Assembly (NCBI GenBank): GCA_002419285.1
Contig: DIFU01000010.1
Span: 1-16,292 of the forward strand
DNA: 16,292 nt
Reading direction: 5' to 3'
Origin: Prolixibacteraceae bacterium UBA5740
GTDB taxonomy: Bacteria > Bacteroidota > Bacteroidia > Bacteroidales > Prolixibacteraceae
Shown piece by piece: positions 1 to 6,607 of this stretch (positions are counted from its first letter, which is position 1; the number at the start of each line of letters is the position of its first letter). Made by a program: the position numbers and the translations under genes. Under the pieces are notes generated by a model. It was not told where the DNA came from and did not search any database. It saw only the letters and a program-made list of their open reading frames with translations.

Positions 1-207
1 AGAATTATGTCGGGATATACCACCTTACCATACCGTGAGGCTTTCATACCGGAGGTACTGAAGGATAATCGGGATCAATTGCAAAAGCTTTTCAACATTT
101 TCATGACAGATATTATAAGCTACATCAACGCGAAGGAAGGTTTGGGCATCTGTCGTCCTCAAGGACAACAACTCATGGTCAGCGATGAAACTTCACCCAA
201 CTGCTAA
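1..207 (+). CDS. Unidentified protein, probable 3' end of a gene cut by the window start
   Basis: The reading frame is open from the first base to a TAA at 205-207. An ATG lies at position 7, but the frame continues upstream through Arg-Ile, so this is more likely the tail of a longer gene than a complete 66-residue protein. The visible part has an amphipathic helix-like stretch containing LQKLFNIFMTDIISYIN and ends in a polar tail (DETSPNC). I recognise no family or motif. It converges on the 4Fe-4S protein gene with only 33 bp between the stop codons. That gap holds no hairpin with a T-run that I can see. Its function is unknown. Confidence 0.4.
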   Translation, partial: RIMSGYTTLPYREAFIPEVLKDNRDQLQKLFNIFMTDIISYINAKEGLGICRPQGQQLMVSDETSPNC

Positions 208-240
208 GACAAGCAGCCTGAACATCATTATTTCTAACTC

Positions 241-1128
241 CTAAACCCACTCGTCGGAAAGCACCTCTCCCCGTGAACTGATGATAATTGCCTTGACTGG
301 CACATTCCGGAATGCAGACTTTACGGCGTATTGCACCATCTGTATCAGTCCCCCGCAACATGGGACTTCCATCATAACCACGGTAATGGTATTCACTTTT
401 GCCTCATCAATCAAACGTATGAATTTCTGGATATAGGTTTCAGTACTGTGATCCAGTTTAGGACAAGCTATCACTAACTTCTTGCCTTTGAGGAAAGTCT
501 TGTGAAAATCACCATGCGCAAAGGCAGCACAATCCGCGCCCACCAGCAAGTCGGCTCCTTGGAAATAGGACGCTGCAGGATTAATCAAGTGCAATTGAAC
601 AGGCCATTGCGTCAATTCCGACTGATTGGTCGCGGAAGCTTCTGCGGCAATCCTGAACCCTCCAGCTGCAGCAAATGCTTTTGGAGCTGATCCCGGGCAA
701 CCAGCTCCCTGACTGACCACCCTGGAACTTGCAGGCTGACTTCCTCCATTCAATAATTCATGGACCTCGGCAATTGAAAATGGCAAACTTTCACGATTCG
801 CCCTGAGCCAAGTGGTCGCCTCACGTAGATATTCCGTCTCCCCATGATCCTTAAGATGCTTTAAATGAGCAAATACAGTATTTTTTCCACTTTTAATCAT
901 CTGGGCAATTACGGCGGTCTCGTTATACGCGTCAGCCTCTCTTTCTTCAATTGTTATGGCTCCCTCCGGACAATGACCGATGCAGGCACCAAGACCGTCA
1001 CACATCAGCTCACTGACTAGTCTTGCTTTTCCATCAATTATCTGCAATGCACCTTCGTGACAGTTTGGAACACATATACCACAGCCGTTGCATAATTCCT
1101 CGTCAATCTTTACAATTTCGCGAATCAT
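241..1128 (-). CDS. 4Fe-4S dicluster-type ferredoxin domain protein (295 aa)
   Basis: Probable cytoplasmic electron-transfer or redox protein. Residues 5-60 form a bacterial ferredoxin-like double motif. The first cluster site is canonical, CNGCGICVPNC (C13, C16, C19, C23). The second, CDGLGACIGHCP, has only three of the usual four cysteines (C43, C49, C53), with Leu where the second Cys is expected. After a charged linker (60-130), the C-terminal half carries five more cysteines in short conserved-looking motifs: GCPGS (C144), GADCAAFA (C200), ACPKLD (C222) and PCCGG (C257, C258). From memory, proteins of this layout occur in anaerobes, often beside Crp-type regulators and hybrid cluster protein genes; no hcp is visible here. 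ATG 1128 is preceded by a good TAnnTTTG element. It is divergent from the Crp-type regulator, which suggests control by it. The exact partner or substrate is unknown. Confidence 0.85.
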   Translation of the reverse strand: MIREIVKIDEELCNGCGICVPNCHEGALQIIDGKARLVSELMCDGLGACIGHCPEGAITIEEREADAYNETAVIAQMIKSGKNTVFAHLKHLKDHGETEYLREATTWLRANRESLPFSIAEVHELLNGGSQPASSRVVSQGAGCPGSAPKAFAAAGGFRIAAEASATNQSELTQWPVQLHLINPAASYFQGADLLVGADCAAFAHGDFHKTFLKGKKLVIACPKLDHSTETYIQKFIRLIDEAKVNTITVVMMEVPCCGGLIQMVQYAVKSAFRNVPVKAIIISSRGEVLSDEWV

Positions 1129-1148
1129 TACTTATCATTTTTATGCAA

Positions 1149-1156
1149 CAAAATTA
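1149..1156 (-). promoter_or_regulatory. Predicted -7 element for the 4Fe-4S protein gene
   Basis: The minus strand reads TAATTTTG, an exact match to the Bacteroidota -7 consensus TAnnTTTG. Transcription would start near 1142, leaving a leader of about 14 nt before ATG 1128. No TTTG lies at the usual 19-21 bp spacing upstream, so the promoter may depend on an activator. The palindrome at 1185-1195 would sit about 48 bp upstream of the inferred start, a plausible activator position. Confidence 0.45.
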
Positions 1157-1184
1157 TCTTTACCCGGTTTCTTTAGATGTACCA

Positions 1185-1195
1185 TTTGTTACAAA
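1185..1195. promoter_or_regulatory. Palindromic putative operator TTTGTTACAAA between divergent genes
   Basis: TTTGT-T-ACAAA is a perfect 11-bp palindrome (5-bp arms, one central base) in the 78-bp gap between the 4Fe-4S gene and the Crp-type regulator. It ends 11 bp before the regulator start codon. It overlaps a weak plus-strand -7-like element, TACCATTTG (1180-1188), so a bound protein could repress the regulator while activating the divergent gene. Crp/Fnr proteins typically bind palindromes with TTG...CAA-type arms; assigning this site to the adjacent regulator is inference. Confidence 0.4.
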
Positions 1196-1206
1196 ACGCA
1201 TAATAT

Positions 1207-1884
1207 ATGCCCAATTACGATATTCTGGCAAAAAGTCCGGTATTCAGGGGACTCAATTCTGATCAGATCAATGAATGTCTGAAAAGCATACATATTCAGG
1301 TCAAGAGTTTTCGAAAAGACAGTTTGATTGTCCATGCCGGAGAAAAGGTCAACCATTTATTGATCATTCAAAAGGGATCAGTCAGGGGAGAAATGCTCGA
1401 CTATTCAGGAAAAGTCCTGAAAATTGAAGATATCGAATCACCGAGGGCTCTGGCAGGAGCCTTTCTTTTCGGAAAAACAAATGCCTACCCTGTTACCGTA
1501 ACCGCCAATACCGATGTTGAATTGCTATCCATCCCCAGAAATGAATTCCTTCAGCTGTTGCAGAAAGAGAAGACCATTCTCCTCAACTACCTGAATGACA
1601 TTTCTACCCGTACACAGTTTCTGTCAAACAAATTGCATTTCCTGAGTTTCAGGACCATCAAAGGGAAAATCGCACATTATCTTTTACAGAAATCCGGAAA
1701 CAACTCAAACACTGTTGAGCTGAATCACACCCAGCAGCAGTTGGCCGAGCTTTTCGGTGTCACAAGACCTTCACTGTCAAGAGTGCTGGGAGAGATGCAG
1801 CGGGAGGGTTTAATTACACTCGAACGGAAAAACATCATTATTCTTGAGAAGCAAATGCTTAGCCATTTGCTCGATAAAGACTAA
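1207..1884 (+). CDS. Crp/Fnr-family transcriptional regulator (HcpR-like context)
   Basis: DNA-binding regulator of 225 residues, the usual length for Crp/Fnr. Residues about 12-120 form the cyclic-nucleotide-binding-type beta-barrel (GEKVNHLLIIQKGSVRG at 45-61), followed by a dimerisation helix (about 120-160). A winged helix-turn-helix lies at about 172-213, with recognition helix TRPSLSRVLGEM (186-197). The N-terminal cysteine cluster of true Fnr is absent; C24 is the only cysteine, so an Fnr-like Fe-S cluster is unlikely. Heme, a small ligand or another signal would have to be sensed. Its divergence from a 4Fe-4S protein resembles HcpR-type nitrosative-stress regulator loci, but sequence alone cannot separate HcpR from other subfamilies. 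pgeF follows 10 bp downstream, probably in the same transcript. The start at 1207 fits the domain boundary. Confidence 0.9.
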   Translation: MPNYDILAKSPVFRGLNSDQINECLKSIHIQVKSFRKDSLIVHAGEKVNHLLIIQKGSVRGEMLDYSGKVLKIEDIESPRALAGAFLFGKTNAYPVTVTANTDVELLSIPRNEFLQLLQKEKTILLNYLNDISTRTQFLSNKLHFLSFRTIKGKIAHYLLQKSGNNSNTVELNHTQQQLAELFGVTRPSLSRVLGEMQREGLITLERKNIIILEKQMLSHLLDKD

Positions 1885-1894
1885 AACCAAAGGA

Positions 1895-2653
1895 ATGATT
1901 TCATACCCGATTTTTGAACAATTTCCTGAAATTTATGCCTTTACAACCACAAAACAGGAAGGGTATCCTCTGATTTCAAGGTATACAGGTGATCAGTTGG
2001 ATCTGGTTCAGTATTCGAAAAATCAATTAGCCAACTCCCTCGGCATAAAAAAAGAAAATATAGTATTCCCCCGACAGACACACTCAGCCAATGTGAAAAG
2101 GCTCGAATGTATTCCTGAAGATGAAATTACTGACACCGATGCACTAATCACATCAAAGCCGGGTATTTGCATATGCATTCAGACTGCTGATTGTGTACCG
2201 TTAATACTCTACGATCCTGTACATCATGCACTTGGGGTAATTCATGCGGGATGGAGAGGTACATTCAGTGAAATTACAGCCAAAACCGTTCATGACATGT
2301 CGAGAGAATTTCATTCTTCGCCTTCCGAAATATATGCGGTCATCGGGCCTTCTATCGGACCTGAAAATTATGAAACCGGAGATGATGTGGCAGAATCCTT
2401 TAGAAGCAAGTATCCCGAATGGGAAGATCGGATTATCATTAAGAAGGCCTTCCGCTCACATCTCGATTTGTGGGAAACAAATAGGTTGCAGCTGGTCAGG
2501 GAAGGGCTTCAACCTTCATCGATATCTGTTCACGGGAGGTGTACTTATGAATTTGGCAATCATTATTATTCGGCACGTCGTGAAGGAATTGAAACTGGCA
2601 GGATGGCTACAGGTATCATCCTGAAAGAGAAGAACATGAATACATTTTTCTAA
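1895..2653 (+). CDS. pgeF: Peptidoglycan editing factor PgeF / laccase-domain (YfiH) protein
   Basis: Cytoplasmic metalloenzyme of the YfiH/YlmD/PgeF family. Members were named multicopper polyphenol oxidases; E. coli PgeF removes wrongly incorporated amino acids from UDP-MurNAc precursors, and other members act on purine nucleosides. The 252 residues include the typical metal-site residues: H63 in FPRQTHSANV, C100 in QTADCVPL and H117 in HAGWRG. The family C-terminal motif follows (RCTYEF, then YYSARREG). I chose ATG 1895 rather than an earlier in-frame start at 1844, because that start would overlap the regulator gene by 41 bp and adds residues unlike the family. The sequence AAAGGA abuts the ATG. 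The gene lies 10 bp after the Crp-type regulator and probably shares its mRNA. Confidence 0.92.
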   Translation: MISYPIFEQFPEIYAFTTTKQEGYPLISRYTGDQLDLVQYSKNQLANSLGIKKENIVFPRQTHSANVKRLECIPEDEITDTDALITSKPGICICIQTADCVPLILYDPVHHALGVIHAGWRGTFSEITAKTVHDMSREFHSSPSEIYAVIGPSIGPENYETGDDVAESFRSKYPEWEDRIIIKKAFRSHLDLWETNRLQLVREGLQPSSISVHGRCTYEFGNHYYSARREGIETGRMATGIILKEKNMNTFF

Positions 2654-2674
2654 ATTAACTTAATTTCTAATGAG

Positions 2675-2705
2675 TTTCCTGCAAAACCACTATCTTCGCA
2701 GGAAA
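2675..2705. repeat. Inverted repeat between pgeF and the DUF2723 gene
   Basis: TTTCCTGC (2675-2682) and GCAGGAAA (2698-2705) are perfect 8-bp arms around a 15-nt spacer. No T-run follows on either strand, so this is not a normal intrinsic terminator. The right part of the spacer contains the -7-like TATCTTCG, so the repeat may be an operator flanking a promoter. Confidence 0.5.
2691..2698 (+). promoter_or_regulatory. Predicted -7 element for the DUF2723 gene
   Basis: TATCTTCG matches TAnnTTTG at all but one specified position and lies 54 bp upstream of ATG 2753. No clear TTTG is found at the -33 position. The element lies inside the inverted repeat at 2675-2705. It would separate the DUF2723-deacetylase transcript from the upstream regulator-pgeF unit. 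Confidence 0.35.
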
Positions 2706-2752
2706 TTATCAAAGCCCTGATTATTGGGCATTTGAATAGAATAAACAAGGAT

Positions 2753-5700
2753 ATGAAGCAATACAATCTGTACAATTTAATTGTTGGCTGGACAGCATTT
2801 CTGGTTTCGGCCGTTGTATATCTGATGACCATTGAACCCACCACCAGTTTCTGGGATTGCGGGGAATTCATTACTACAGCCACCTTGCTTCAGGTAGGGC
2901 ATCCCCCTGGAGCCCCTGTTTTTATGATTGTTGGCAGGTTATTTACCCTCCTTGGAGGATCATCGCATAATGCTGCACTCATGGTGAACATTATGTCGGC
3001 ATTGGCAAGTGCCTTCACTATCCTGTTTTTATTCTGGACCATCACACATCTCGCCAAAAAACTGGTTGCCCCAGGCAATGAAGTTTCAATCGGCAATACC
3101 CTGGCCATCATGGGCAGTGGACTAGTCGGATCACTTGGGTATGCTTTTTCGGATACCTTTTGGTTCTCGGCTGTCGAAGGTGAAGTTTATGCCATGTCTT
3201 CCTTCTTGACTGCCTTGGTTTTCTGGGCGATACTTAAGTGGGAAAATATTGCCGATCAGCCACATGCTAATCGATGGCTTATACTGATTGCTTACCTGAT
3301 CGGACTCTCCATAGGGGTTCACCTCCTCAATCTTCTTGCCATTCCCGCAATCGTTTTAGTTTATTACTTCAAGAAATATGAGGTTACCAACAAAGGTATA
3401 TTCTATGCCCTGTTAATATCAGTGGCCATCCTTGGGGGACTGATGTATGGAATTATCCCCGGCTTCGTAATGATAGCCTCCTGGTTTGAGCTGATGTTTG
3501 TCAACGGTCTTGGTATGCCATTCCATTCGGGAGCCATGTTCTATGTCATTGCTCTTACTGCTTTCATGATTTTCGCCATCAGGTACACCATTAGGAAGAA
3601 CCTGGTGTTGTGGAATACCATCGTGGTAGCCTTGACAGTAATATTCATTGGATATTCATCTTTCGCGCTCATCATTATACGGTCGTCAGCAGCCCCTCCC
3701 ATGGACCAAAACAGTCCAAACGACACCTTCTCCCTGTTGTCCTACCTGAATCGCGAACAATATGGAGAAAGGCCACTGGTATACGGACAATATTATAATT
3801 CACCCCTCAATCCAGCCGAGAGATATACCCAGGGAAGTCCATATTATACCCAACGAGACGGCAAATACGTCATCACCGAATACAGGGTTCGTCCCAACTA
3901 CGACGACAAGTTTAAAACCCTCTTCCCCCGGATGTGGAGCTCAATGGATCCGCAGCATGCACAGGAATATGAGCAATGGGCTAATATCAAGGGTCGTCCG
4001 GTAAGGCACCAGAATGAAAGGGGGGAAACCGAAAACATTATAAAGCCAACTTTCAGTGAGAATCTGAAATTCTTTTTCAGATACCAGGTTGGCCACATGT
4101 ATATGCGCTATTTTATGTGGAACTTTGCAGGCAGGCAGGATGATATTCAAAGTCATGGCGGAATCCTCCATGGTAATTGGATCAGCGGAATCGATGGTCT
4201 TGACAAAATCCGGTTAGGCGACCAGAGCAATCTGCCCGAGCAGTTAGCTAATAACAAAGCCCGGAATAAGTACTATTTCCTCCCGCTCATTTTCGGTCTT
4301 TTGGGTATATTTTTCCAGTTCAACAAAGGAAAGGAAGGGAGGCAGGGCTTATGGCTGGTCAGTCTTCTCTTTATAATGACTGGAATCGCCATCGTGATCT
4401 ACCTTAACCAATACCCTTTGCAGCCCCGCGAAAGGGATTATGCTTACGCTGGTTCATTCTATGCATTCACCATCTGGATTGGCCTTGGCGTAGCAGCCTT
4501 GTATGATGCGCTGAAAAAAGTACTGCCTGACAACATCAACGCGGCTATGGTTTCATTTTTGGGGCTCCTGCTTGTTCCCGGGATTCTGATCTCGGCCAAT
4601 TTTGATGACCATGATCGCTCAAACAGGTATACTGCCAGGGACCTAGGGGCAAACTATCTTAAAACTGTTGCCGAACAGGGAGTCATTTTTACAAACGGGG
4701 ACAATGATACTTTTCCACTTTGGTACAACCAGGATGTAGAAGGGGTAAGAAGAGATGTGCGGGTGTGTAACCTAAGCTACCTGCAAACCGACTGGTATAT
4801 CACACAGATGAAACAGAAAATGTGGGATTCAAATCCGCTTCCAATCAGTCTCAAGGAAGAACAATATACCCAGGGTACCCGGGATCTGGTCTATTTGCTG
4901 GATGATCCAAGAATAAAAAGGCCAACCGTCGACCTGAGAGAAGCTGTCAATTTTGTTGCCAGTGAAGATCCGGGGACCAAACTGCGTCAGGCAAATAACG
5001 CCTCTTACATTCCCAAAAAAGTGATTTCATACCCGGTCGACAAAGAGGCGGTTATCAGAAACAAGGTGGTGAGACCTCAAGATTATGATAAAATCGTAGA
5101 CACCATTTACATTGACCTGAGTCACAAAGATTATCTGCCGAAGGACGAATATGTCATTCTCGACATGATCGCCAACAACAATTGGGAAAGGCCCATATAT
5201 TTTGCAATTACAATTGCACCTTCCAAGTTTCTGAACCTTCAAAACTACTTTCAACTGGAAGGCTTCGCCTACCGCTTTGTTCCCATAAGGAGAGAGACAC
5301 CGGTTGCCGACAGGATCAACTATGGAAATGTAGGGGCCAGCATCATGTATGATAACCTGATGAACAAGTTTGAATGGGGCAACATGAACGATCCTGATGT
5401 TTATATTGATGAGAACAATGCCCGAATGATGACGAACATCCGGAACAATTTTAACAGACTGGCACAGCAACTGCTCGCCGAGGGCGATACCACCACAGCG
5501 GTACAAGTGATCGAACGTGGTTTTGAACTTGTACCTCCCAGGGTTGTTCCTTTTGAGTTTTTCTCACTCGACATGATCGAAACACTTTATAAAGCCAAGG
5601 CTACCCAAAAGGCTGATCAATTCGCCGAGGAATCAATGCGCTCTTATGAGGATATGCTTGCATACCTCTTTACCCTTCCTCCCCGATTACAGGTTTCGGG

Positions 5701-5848
5701 AGATGTAACCGATGAAATGCAAAAGAATCTTTTTTACCTGCAAAAACTCGAGCGAATATCTAATGCAGGTGGCTCGACAGATACAGGAGAAAAAGCGCGC
5801 ACAATCATGGAGGAGTATTATAACAGATTCATGTCTTCCATTCAATGA
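2753..5848 (+). CDS. DUF2723 (GT-C-like) multi-membrane glycosyltransferase family protein, 1031 aa
   Basis: Large integral membrane protein of the DUF2723 family, common in Bacteroidota. It is thought to be a GT-C-fold, protein O-mannosyltransferase-like glycosyltransferase; its substrate is not established. About ten hydrophobic segments fill residues 8-310. Motifs there include FWDCGEF (33-39, with D35 and E38 in the first loop, where GT-C enzymes place acidic catalytic residues), GHPPGAP (49-55) and SDTFWFSAVEGEVYAM (133-148). A large polar region follows, containing YGERPLVYGQYY (337-348). Four more membrane segments follow, around the conserved YPLQPRERDYAYAG. The C-terminal soluble part includes FTNGDNDTFPLWY and ends in TPR-like helices. 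ATG 2753 fits the family start; an upstream in-frame TTG at 2732 is less likely. The stop overlaps the deacetylase start (ATGA), indicating translational coupling. Confidence 0.85.
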   Translation: MKQYNLYNLIVGWTAFLVSAVVYLMTIEPTTSFWDCGEFITTATLLQVGHPPGAPVFMIVGRLFTLLGGSSHNAALMVNIMSALASAFTILFLFWTITHLAKKLVAPGNEVSIGNTLAIMGSGLVGSLGYAFSDTFWFSAVEGEVYAMSSFLTALVFWAILKWENIADQPHANRWLILIAYLIGLSIGVHLLNLLAIPAIVLVYYFKKYEVTNKGIFYALLISVAILGGLMYGIIPGFVMIASWFELMFVNGLGMPFHSGAMFYVIALTAFMIFAIRYTIRKNLVLWNTIVVALTVIFIGYSSFALIIIRSSAAPPMDQNSPNDTFSLLSYLNREQYGERPLVYGQYYNSPLNPAERYTQGSPYYTQRDGKYVITEYRVRPNYDDKFKTLFPRMWSSMDPQHAQEYEQWANIKGRPVRHQNERGETENIIKPTFSENLKFFFRYQVGHMYMRYFMWNFAGRQDDIQSHGGILHGNWISGIDGLDKIRLGDQSNLPEQLANNKARNKYYFLPLIFGLLGIFFQFNKGKEGRQGLWLVSLLFIMTGIAIVIYLNQYPLQPRERDYAYAGSFYAFTIWIGLGVAALYDALKKVLPDNINAAMVSFLGLLLVPGILISANFDDHDRSNRYTARDLGANYLKTVAEQGVIFTNGDNDTFPLWYNQDVEGVRRDVRVCNLSYLQTDWYITQMKQKMWDSNPLPISLKEEQYTQGTRDLVYLLDDPRIKRPTVDLREAVNFVASEDPGTKLRQANNASYIPKKVISYPVDKEAVIRNKVVRPQDYDKIVDTIYIDLSHKDYLPKDEYVILDMIANNNWERPIYFAITIAPSKFLNLQNYFQLEGFAYRFVPIRRETPVADRINYGNVGASIMYDNLMNKFEWGNMNDPDVYIDENNARMMTNIRNNFNRLAQQLLAEGDTTTAVQVIERGFELVPPRVVPFEFFSLDMIETLYKAKATQKADQFAEESMRSYEDMLAYLFTLPPRLQVSGDVTDEMQKNLFYLQKLERISNAGGSTDTGEKARTIMEEYYNRFMSSIQ

Positions 5849-6501
5849 CATTTTTTGCTCCTCTCGCACATCCTCCAGGTTTGCTCAGGCGACTTTACCC
5901 TGAAGCAGTATGGAGGATGCACGGGAGCAGCAAGAGTGTCTATCTCACCTTTGATGATGGACCTATTCCTGTAGTTACACCATGGATATTGGAAAAATTA
6001 GATGAAGCTCGCGCAAAAGCTACCTTTTTCTGTGTTGGGGAAAATGTATTTAGATATCCTTTAATTTATAATGACATTCTTACTCATGGTCATGCCGCTG
6101 GCAACCACACCTATAACCATCTGCAGGGTTTAAAAACCAATAATGAGGAGTTCTACCAAAACATTGATGAGGCGGCCCAATTGATTCATTCAAACCTTTT
6201 CAGGCCTCCCCATGGATTTTTGTCACTCACGCAATACAGGAAAATTTCGGAAAAATACAAGATTATTATGTGGGATATCCTATCCCGGGATTATATCCCC
6301 TCGAGCAAACCTGCCAAGATAGTGCAAACCATCAGCCACTATCTCCAAAATGGGTCGGTGATTACTTTCCACGATTCGGTCAAAACCTTTGACATTCTGC
6401 AAAAAACACTTCCCACGGTAATTAAAATGTTAAAAGATGAAGGTTATATGCTGGATGCTATCCCCTTTTATACAAAGGAGAAATTACTTTTGCACACATA
6501 A
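5845..6501 (+). CDS. Polysaccharide deacetylase family protein (NodB homology domain)
   Basis: Carbohydrate esterase 4-type deacetylase of 218 residues, removing N- or O-acetyl groups from a glycan; the substrate is unknown. The catalytic motifs are intact: TFDDGP (35-40, with the general base and metal Asp D37/D38), HTYNH (88-92, metal histidines H88 and H92), FRPPHG (119-124), WDILSRD (143-149) and TFHDS (174-178, H176). FRPPHG has His where many members have Tyr. There is no signal peptide or membrane anchor; the short N-terminus runs straight into the NodB domain, so the protein appears cytoplasmic or uses another export route. Its ATG lies inside the end of the DUF2723 gene (ATGA, 4-bp overlap), which suggests both act on the same glycan. 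Confidence 0.9.
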   Translation: MTFFAPLAHPPGLLRRLYPEAVWRMHGSSKSVYLTFDDGPIPVVTPWILEKLDEARAKATFFCVGENVFRYPLIYNDILTHGHAAGNHTYNHLQGLKTNNEEFYQNIDEAAQLIHSNLFRPPHGFLSLTQYRKISEKYKIIMWDILSRDYIPSSKPAKIVQTISHYLQNGSVITFHDSVKTFDILQKTLPTVIKMLKDEGYMLDAIPFYTKEKLLLHT

Positions 6502-6556
6502 AAAGAAGGATAGTTTGACCGGCAAGATCCCGTGACAAAAATTCCGCTATTCTTTT

Positions 6557-6564
6557 TAAATTTG
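6557..6564 (+). promoter_or_regulatory. Predicted -7 element for purD
   Basis: TAAATTTG is an exact TAnnTTTG match in the 106-bp gap between the deacetylase gene and purD. Transcription would start near 6571, giving a leader of about 37 nt. The -33 box is weak: only CGTG at 6531-6534, with a 22-bp gap. A CCGGCAA heptamer occurs at 6519-6525 and again just after the element, near 6571. I see no intrinsic terminator for the deacetylase gene and no purine riboswitch-like fold in the gap. Confidence 0.5.
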
Positions 6565-6607
6565 AAATGGCCGGCAAAAGCCTAAATCATCGGTAAAAAT
6601 CTTAGAT

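Noticed and set aside
2244..2624. 126-codon plus-strand frame
   Set aside because: It is an alternate frame inside pgeF, whose own frame carries all family motifs.
5027..5506. 159-codon open frame on the minus strand
   Set aside because: It lies wholly antisense inside the DUF2723 gene, has no family motif, and its composition looks like the mirror of conserved coding sequence.
6502..6607. Possible purine riboswitch ahead of purD
   Set aside because: The 106-bp gap lacks the paired helices and conserved junction sequence of a purine riboswitch; a plain promoter explains it.
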